Shown here: piece after piece, positions 57,985 to 64,000 of the stretch
Numbering within the stretch: position 1 is the first letter of the stretch
Layout: every line of letters starts with the position of its first letter
From: Gonatopus flavifemur
Lineage: Eukaryota > Arthropoda > Insecta > Hymenoptera > Dryinidae
Reading direction: 5' to 3'
Assembly: GCA_018340375.1 (NCBI GenBank)
Contig: JAFFJZ010000047.1
Span: 1,426,001 to 1,490,000 of the forward strand
DNA: 64,000 nt
The notes under the pieces: model-generated
The model's input: only the letters and a program-made list of their open reading frames with translations
The model's database searches: none
Told to the model about the DNA's origin: nothing
Program-made: the position numbers and the translations under genes

Positions 57985-58129
57985 CCCCAAGAGAACACAA
58001 GCATCGTAGGTCAATTTTAGATCAATTTGAGGTTGATATACGTTTAATGAAGGTTCATCGAACGTTTGAATGTCCGCATGCCTAATCTACGTTCATAGAA
58101 CGTTCTTTAGAGCTCTGTGTTCTCTTGGG
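57985..58129. mobile_element. MITE, CCCCAAGAGAACACAA termini
   Basis: CCCCAAGAGAACACAAGC mirrors CTGTGTTCTCTTGGG. Middle words GAACGTTTGAATGTCCGC and ACGTTCATAGAACG relate it to 28258-28760. It lies between the CIDE-N-type gene and the transposase-like gene. 58130-58894 contains nothing recognisable. Confidence 0.55.
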
Positions 58130-58894
58130 AAATGTACTATGAACCTTCTCCGAATTCCAGGAATATATTCTACGCACGTTAAAATGAGAACGTCTCATTG
58201 GTGGCATGTACATTTATCGCACACGTGTTATCGAATATAAGATTCGTCTTGCTTCGGAAAAAGAGAAGGAGCGGCTCGCTTGTGAGGTATTATTGATCCT
58301 GTCATAGATTTTTAGACACGATATTTGATTCGAAGTTGTGAGGAATTAATTCGAGGAGATAAACAAATATAATTCATTACATTTTGTGAATTTGAATGTT
58401 CGTTTCGTTTGTATCTACGATTAGAGCTTCAAGAACATAAATAGGAGTAATGCCTACGATATCAATTGTGTAAATATAATTCCAAGGTGCAATCATGAAT
58501 GATGTTTGTTAATACAATTCCAATATAATTATCAAATCAAACTTATATTCCAGATTTTATGTTGAAATAATAAGGAATAGCCCAATATTTTTTTGTCTTA
58601 TGAAAAATTTCAATACGCACGTAGATGAAAAAGACAAACAATATTCAAATATCAATAAACGATCAATTTACCCTTCCATTGAACCGAATATATGTTTTGA
58701 TTGATGAAGAAAGTATATGGTGTTGATTCAACAAATTCCTTTCATAATACATTTTTCGTTGGCAGAAAAGATTCAAGAACTTTTCAAATCTCATGAGCGT
58801 TTCAAGTTTTTGGTGATACAAAGAACGTTGTGGGCTCTGATACATTCAAAATAAGCACGCAATACAGTATATATTTTATTAATACTCACTTGGT

Positions 58895-61616
58895 TCAATT
58901 TGGTGAGTCAAAAGGTTCATACTTTGGTACGCAAACTGCAATTGATGCGACGATAGTTTGAGGTAAGGGATCTGGCGATAATAAGTAAGAATATGGGAAA
59001 GCGAAAAATTCTTCTGATTCTTGATCAATTCCATACACCCCAACATGTGAATTATATATTATTTCGGCGTGAGTTCTCACAAAGAGGATGTCATTGAAAT
59101 GGACGTTAATGACAATTTGTTTGATTTTGCATACAGTGAAATTTCCATTATCCCTTTTACCAATACATACTGATGAATCTCGACGATATTCAATTCCTCG
59201 ACAGCGAACTTTTGCACTGACATATTTCACGTTATGATTTGAAAACTTATCGATCGAATTATTGACATGCTGATTGTACAAATGAGGTTGATACTGCGCA
59301 TGATTCAGGCATTTAGCTGAAGATTCATCAATTTCAGGTAAGACGCATTGCATCAATTGATGTCTGAAAGCAATTGTTTGTGTACTATTTTTATAATTTG
59401 GAATGTGTTTAATACAATCCTTAAAATACTTGTGCCTACTTTCAAATCTTAAGGTCCACAAATGTTGCAATGGCCCAAAGTGTTGAATTAGAAAAGGATA
59501 ATGCTTTATATATTCGTGCTTAGCATGTAAACGAACTGAGGGAAAATGTTGCATTCTCAATTACAAATAACGCTCTATTTCTAATTTCAGAATCGCAATT
59601 TGTTTTACTGATATTGCAGGCGCACATACAATTGCACAAATTCTTCTTAAATGTAAAATCATTTCCCATACCGGATCGTCAAAGTTTTTTACGACATCTG
59701 CGATAGCAAGAGGGAATACTAGTAAAAGTCGTCTAATTTGACTTGCTGTACCTACAAGTTCTTGTTTCCCAATAATGATTGGTGGAATGTTAACGTGATC
59801 CTCACCAAACAGTTGAACATCATTAACGCGAAAGTTGAGAAGGCCTATCTTGAACCACCGTTTTGAAATGAAATATTTTATACCCAAGTACAAATCATAT
59901 GAGGCTACACTTTCAAAAATATCATGTGCCACACAAGGGGGTAAACCTGGAGTAGCAACATGATAATAACGCAAACAATTTAGAGGAGAATTATTTTTAA
60001 TTCCCTTAATTGTTTTGCCTGTCTCATTGACCTCAGCAATACACTGTTCATATGTTTCAATACCACTTAATCGTCTTGCACAAAAAAAAAAATGTTTCTA
60101 ATCGATGTCGATCAATTTCGCAGTATCTACAAAAATATTCGGATCTACTGAAATTTTCCGTGAAGCCACCAATTTGGTGACTTCCCAAGTTATCTCCTAC
60201 CATAGCCAACGATGTTCCCTTAAAACAAATATGTTTATTCGAATCGGTGGTGATTGTAATTCCGCTTGTTTCTAAAGTTTTGATATCATATATGAATTTT
60301 GATAAAATTTTTGGCCATCCGAATTTCACTACTAATTTTTCGAAACACAATAAAACAAGTTTCATATTCTTCTTCTTCGACCTTGAATGTGGTGGTATAT
60401 TTCCTAAAATCATGTATACTGCGATGATTTTGAATTTTGTTTTAGATGACCCCAGAGGATTACAAATTTCGAAGGCATCTTGAAACAATATGATTTGTAA
60501 TGCATTTTTGTCAGTTCTAAATAATTCATTATTTTGGAAAACTGCACCATCATGAATATCCCAAAAACCGTTTTAGTGGTGTAAAGATCAGTCTTCTTGA
60601 CAATATTCTAAAACTTTCTGATTACCAAGCATCGATTCCAGAGTACTTAAAATAGAAACATACGAATAACGATGTCCAGAATTTGCATTATCGTCATTGA
60701 GAATTATTACTTCTTCGAGTAGAAGAACATTTAAATTTTCATTGTAATATTGATGCCTCTTGTATGTATTCCTTAAGTATCCAGTATGCCTATCATATGC
60801 GTTTTTAATATCTTGAAAACTATTACTGAACATTTCTGAAATAGCGTCCTTCTGTTTGAGAGAGAACGTGCTGTTTTCCAATGCTGATGAAAATCTTTCA
60901 TTACAATTGGCAAAAGTTTGAGATACTTTGGAGACGATTTCTTGCTGGAGTGGTTCTGATGCGAAATAATTAGCAGTTAAAGTTAAATGCAATTCAGGTA
61001 AAGGTTTCATTTCTTTCGAAGCACTGGAACCATTGTTCAGAGTATCAAAATTACCTTCCACAGCTATAATTCCAGTGGTTTCATGATCTTGATTCGGAAT
61101 GAGACAATCATTTTCTTCAAATATTGAAAGTTCATTATTGATATTTATACTGTCAAATGAATTCTGTGAAATGTGATCAAGTGCCTCAGTATCAAGTTCA
61201 TGTTCTTCTTCCACCACTTCATGGAGATCATTAGAATGTTTCCTACATACATGAACGGAGTACGTGTTTACATTATTAAATGTTTTTTTTTCACTGCAAC
61301 AATTTGAAAATGGGCATTGAATTTCATTTGTGGACATTTTCAAATGATGTTTGACATGCTTGTGCAAAAGCTGCATATTGCTGCAATTATATTCACAATT
61401 CTGCACTTGGCATTTATATATTCCAGATTTTATATGATTCTTATTGTGTTGCAAAAAAATATGCCTTCCGAATGAAACATATGTACAAAATGATTTTTCA
61501 CACCTACAGTGTAGACATACTATTTTTAAGTTTGGTATATTTCGATGTAATATTTGATGTTTGTCATATAATGTAATACTTGGAAATTTCAAAGTGCAAT
61601 TCTGACATGGGAACAT
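58895..61616 (-). pseudogene. C2H2 zinc-finger, transposase-like protein, broken
   Basis: From ATG 61616 the protein opens with C2H2-like fingers (FPCQNCTLKF...H near residues 3-24, CEKSFCTYVSFGRHIF near 45, YKCQVQNCEYNCSNMQLLHK near 70, IQCPFSNCCSEKK near 105), then an acidic stretch. The core reads LFQDAFEICNPLGSSKTK, IIAVYMILGNIPPHSR, VGDNLGSHQIGGF, SEYFCRYCEIDRHRL, then GLPPCVAHDIFESVASYDLY and FGPLQHLWTLRFESRHKYFK. I know this pattern from transposon-derived proteins of many animals and see a loose likeness to tnp2-type (CMC) transposases, but cannot fix the superfamily or the catalytic residues. Breaks: two compensating shifts near 60589 and 60562, a shift in the T run near 60090, and TAA at 59563-59561. 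About 890 codons overall. Two genes follow on the same strand. Confidence 0.7.
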
Positions 61617-61679
61617 GTTTTCGCGTGGAATAAAATTTCAAGTAATGAATGAAAACAATGGTTAACGCAAGGGAAAATT

Positions 61680-61988
61680 TCAAGGTACGGTTGACACGCG
61701 GCCCAGCGTGTTCAGCATCACGAACCACACAGTGGAACCTATAAAACGATTGAACAACCATGGATAGGTATTTGATGCGATCAAAAATAAAATTTGTTCA
61801 CACTGACGAAATTCATACTCTCGATTGTATTTGGCAATACTGCCTGTACATATGCGGCATATTGCAGCAAGAAACTCAATAAATTGAGAGAAATTTGTCG
61901 AGTATTGATATTCGTGTTCAAAATCATTCCATGATTGGGGTTGGAAGAAATAGTAAATGTCATAATGTGGCGGGATTGTAATGTGCAA
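61680..61988 (-). CDS. Hypothetical ORF, 102 codons
   Basis: Open from ATG 61988 to the stop at 61680, upstream of the transposase-like gene on the same strand. It is aromatic-rich (WNDFEHEYQYSTNF, AAICRICTGSIAKYNREYEF). No family recognised, and it could be an upstream exon of the same element or chance. Confidence 0.2.
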   Translation of the reverse strand: MHITIPPHYDIYYFFQPQSWNDFEHEYQYSTNFSQFIEFLAAICRICTGSIAKYNREYEFRQCEQILFLIASNTYPWLFNRFIGSTVWFVMLNTLGRVSTVP

Positions 61989-62024
61989 TGAAGAACCCGT
62001 ATGAAAATATTCCGCTGAAAAATG

Positions 62025-62575
62025 TCTGGAAAACTATGAAAAATCTCTGAAAAAAAATGAAAAAACTCTGAGAAACTCTGACAAACTCTGAGAATCTCTG
62101 AAATTTTTATGAGAAATGTAATATTTTTGGGACATTGTTTACAGACTTTTTTCAGACTTTTTTCAGAGTTTCTCAGAGTGTTTTCATTCTTTTTTAGAGA
62201 AATAGTAACGGAATTGCACTCTGAAAAAACTGTGACCAAACTCTAATGAATTGTTGACATTTTTCTGATTATTGAAAAATCCTGAAATTCTATGAATATA
62301 TTCATATGCTGCATTCAAATATTATGTGTGAAAAAGTGTTCGAAAATTTTTTTCTGAAAGTCAGGAAAATGTTAGCAATCCATCAGAGTTTTTCACAGTT
62401 TTTTCAGAGTGCAATTTCGTTACCATTTCTTTGAAGGAGAATGAAAACACTCTAAGAAACTCTGAAAAAAGTCTGAAAAAAGTCTGTAAAGAATGTCCCA
62501 AAAATATTAGAATTCTCATCAAAATTCCAGAGATTCTCAGAGTTTTTTCACTTTTTTTCAGATTTTTCATACACT
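62025..62575. mobile_element. Foldback element, arms ~210 bp, CTCTGAGAAACTCTGA-rich
   Basis: The arms 62025-62240 and 62385-62575 are inverted copies with repeated ACTCTGA/TCAGAGT words; TTGCACTCTGAAAAAA and TTTTTTCAGAGTGCAA mark the inner edges. Ends are near CTATGAAAAATCTCTGA and TCAGATTTTTCATA. Mirror ORFs are not genes. Confidence 0.6.
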
Positions 62576-62670
62576 GTCAACGTTTTTAGTATCCCGTTAG
62601 GATTTGAAATTGGTCTGAAGGCACGGAATCCGTGTCTTGAAGAATATTTTTTGAGGCACAGATTCCGTAT

Positions 62671-63080
62671 CTACAGTAGGGTGGAGTGAAAAACAAAAAA
62701 GTCTCTGAATCGAATTGTAATAGTGCGGAAAAGTTGCTACTCTTCGAGACAAACTCAGGAAAAAAAAAATTTTGAAATCGGATGAGATCTTCAACTCGCG
62801 CATTTCGTTTAAAGTTTTTGAATCTCATCGAAAATTCAAGGATATTTCAAAATATTCCAGGTTGCTTAATTATTGTCCGATCGAGCTGATTTTTGCTTTG
62901 TCGCATTATGTTGAGATTTTTAATGGAAGAAAAAACATATCCCCCTCCTCCCTTCACGGGGAGGGGGTAACACAGAAAGCCTGCACGGGGTCATAAAGCA
63001 CGTTTTCCTCTCAAATCACCCTAAATAGGTGTCGACGCCTTACAGTTACATCGAAACAATTTCCGATGTATTATAGAATA
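62671..63080 (+). repeat. Dispersed repeat, copy 2 (CAGTAGGGTGGAGTG)
   Basis: Direct copy of 49209-49600, starting CAGTAGGGTGGAGTGAAAAA and running to about TTATAGAATA. It has a few indels relative to copy 1, including CCCTCCTCCCTTCACGGGGA where copy 1 has a simpler C-rich stretch. Confidence 0.65.
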
Positions 63081-63164
63081 TCCTTATCGCTTCAATTATT
63101 ATATGAACTGAAATTGCTTATGGGGCATAAACTCAATGGTTGGCATTCCAGTAGCACAGTAGAG

Positions 63165-63475
63165 TTGTATCGTCGCAGCGTTATTGCAGACTGAGTGTCT
63201 TATAGAACATCCACACGCACTTGTGTGCATTGCATGTATTTCTACATACACATTCTTGATTAACGGTTGTATCGTCGCAGCGTTATTGCAGACTGAGTGT
63301 CTTATAGAAAATCCACACGCACTTGTGTGCATCGCATATATTTCCACCTACACATTCTTGATTATCTGTTGTATCGTCACAGCGTTATTACAGACTGAGT
63401 GTCTTATAAAAAATCCACACGCACTGGTGTGCATCGCATATATTTCCACATACACATTCTTGATTATCGGTTATC
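63165..63475 (+). repeat. 102-bp tandem repeat, three copies
   Basis: GTTGTATCGTCGCAGCGTTA (or CACAGCG) opens units near 63165, 63267 and 63369. Each has GACTGAGTGTCTTATA, CCACACGCACT and ATACACATTCTTGATTA. As 102 is a multiple of three, frames stay open on both strands (100 and 82 codons). It abuts the ORF at 63477. Confidence 0.8.
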
Positions 63476-63476
63476 A

Positions 63477-64000
63477 ATGTCCCTGACACGTAAAGATACG
63501 GCGTGTCCTTTCTTCGGGGCCCCAAGACCATTGCCGCTTTCCTTCCTCCCAACATCTGCGGATGTCGTGAGAGCTTTTCACCAGGAAAGATATAGACTGT
63601 GCTCCGGGAAGAAAGTCAACTTTTCTTTAGTGGCTAGCAGTGTAGCCTCACAATTGGAAGCATTGTATTGCAAAGCTTCCATTCCTGCCGTTTCTCATGC
63701 CAGAATAATACAAAAAATAAAAGTCCTGCATGACAAATATTATGTTCTCAGAAAATCTTACAACAGGGAAAAAACACATGAAAAGTACAAGAACTTTATC
63801 CAAGAGTTATGTGAAACTTTATTCGATATTTCTACATGTAAATGCCCTATGACATTTGAGTGCATTTGCAACAAATCTTTTAGTGCATGCATTTGCTCCA
63901 ATCCTGTTGTCATTCAATGCAGGTGCCCTAAAGACAGAAAAATACCTGTAATAGAACTCAAGTTTCTGTATGCACAAAGGTATTTGAGGAAGGGGAAAAT
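63477..64000 (+). CDS. Cys-rich hypothetical protein, likely transposon ORF, runs off the window
   Basis: ATG 63477 opens a frame with no stop up to the window end (174 codons visible). Residues 25-95 look helical (TSADVVRAFHQERYRL, SHARIIQKIKVLHDKYYVL). A Cys cluster follows: TCKCPMTFECICNKSFSACI then CRCPKDRKIP, leading into IELKFLYAQRYLRKGK. From memory, a C.C cluster followed by P..E..FL..QR is found in uncharacterised transposon ORFs of insects; I cannot name the family. The GC level is higher than in the flanking repeats, in keeping with true coding sequence. An upstream exon is possible, because the start lies against a tandem repeat. Confidence 0.6.
   Translation, partial: MSLTRKDTACPFFGAPRPLPLSFLPTSADVVRAFHQERYRLCSGKKVNFSLVASSVASQLEALYCKASIPAVSHARIIQKIKVLHDKYYVLRKSYNREKTHEKYKNFIQELCETLFDISTCKCPMTFECICNKSFSACICSNPVVIQCRCPKDRKIPVIELKFLYAQRYLRKGK

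Noticed and set aside
48018..61616. An endogenous virus
   Set aside because: No capsid, polymerase or envelope features; the cores look like a transposase and accessory proteins with spliceosomal introns.
63099..63486. ORFs of 82 and 100 codons on both strands
   Set aside because: They come from a 102-bp tandem repeat whose length is a multiple of three.

Overview
The window is animal nuclear DNA, almost certainly from an insect. A hymenopteran such as a parasitoid wasp is my best guess, but I cannot prove it from sequence alone. The grounds are spliced genes with GT/AG introns, AT-rich non-coding DNA, a mariner transposase, an RTE/BovB-like LINE, hAT remnants and a very dense load of palindromic and foldback elements. 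No bacterial operons, CRISPR arrays, rRNA operons or intact tRNA genes were seen.

Layout. 1-15.2 kb is transposon debris: hAT-type MITEs with 8-bp target duplications, foldback elements, a roughly 1.4-kb long inverted repeat, a possible tRNA-derived SINE, pieces of a Cys-rich transposon ORF and a broken LINE ORF1. 15.87-19.59 kb holds the only gene that looks intact and ordinary: four phased coding exons for a secreted Tyr/Arg-rich protein of 509 residues, with transposons in its last intron. 19.6-34.2 kb is again nested repeats: elements four deep at 24.8-28.2 kb, a 2.6-kb foldback element full of short tandem repeats that carries a 5S-rRNA-like SINE head, and a 174-bp tandem array. 34.2-37.4 kb is one CAGGGT-ended element carrying a hAT fragment. 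38.1-44.2 kb holds two pieces of unknown coding sequence separated by a broken RTE/BovB-like LINE. 44.4-45.7 kb is a mariner with one premature stop.

48.0-61.6 kb is the most interesting part. Three multi-kilobase genes lie on the minus strand in the same order and orientation: a C2H2 zinc-finger, transposase-like protein (58.9-61.6 kb); a protein opening with a CIDE-N-like domain (54.9-57.9 kb, four exons); and a DUF4806-type protein (48.0-52.7 kb, five exons). I worked out the exon joints of the last two. All phases agree, and each gene is spoiled by a single lesion: one frameshift in an A8 run and one TGA codon. Such proteins tend to accompany transposons in animal genomes, so I suggest the three may be parts of one large multi-gene mobile element; this is inference. 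61.7-64 kb has a foldback element, a 102-bp tandem array and the start of a Cys-rich ORF that runs off the window end.

Many repeats share termini of the type CCC..A.AGCAC while their interiors are unrelated. Several are flanked by TA on both sides.
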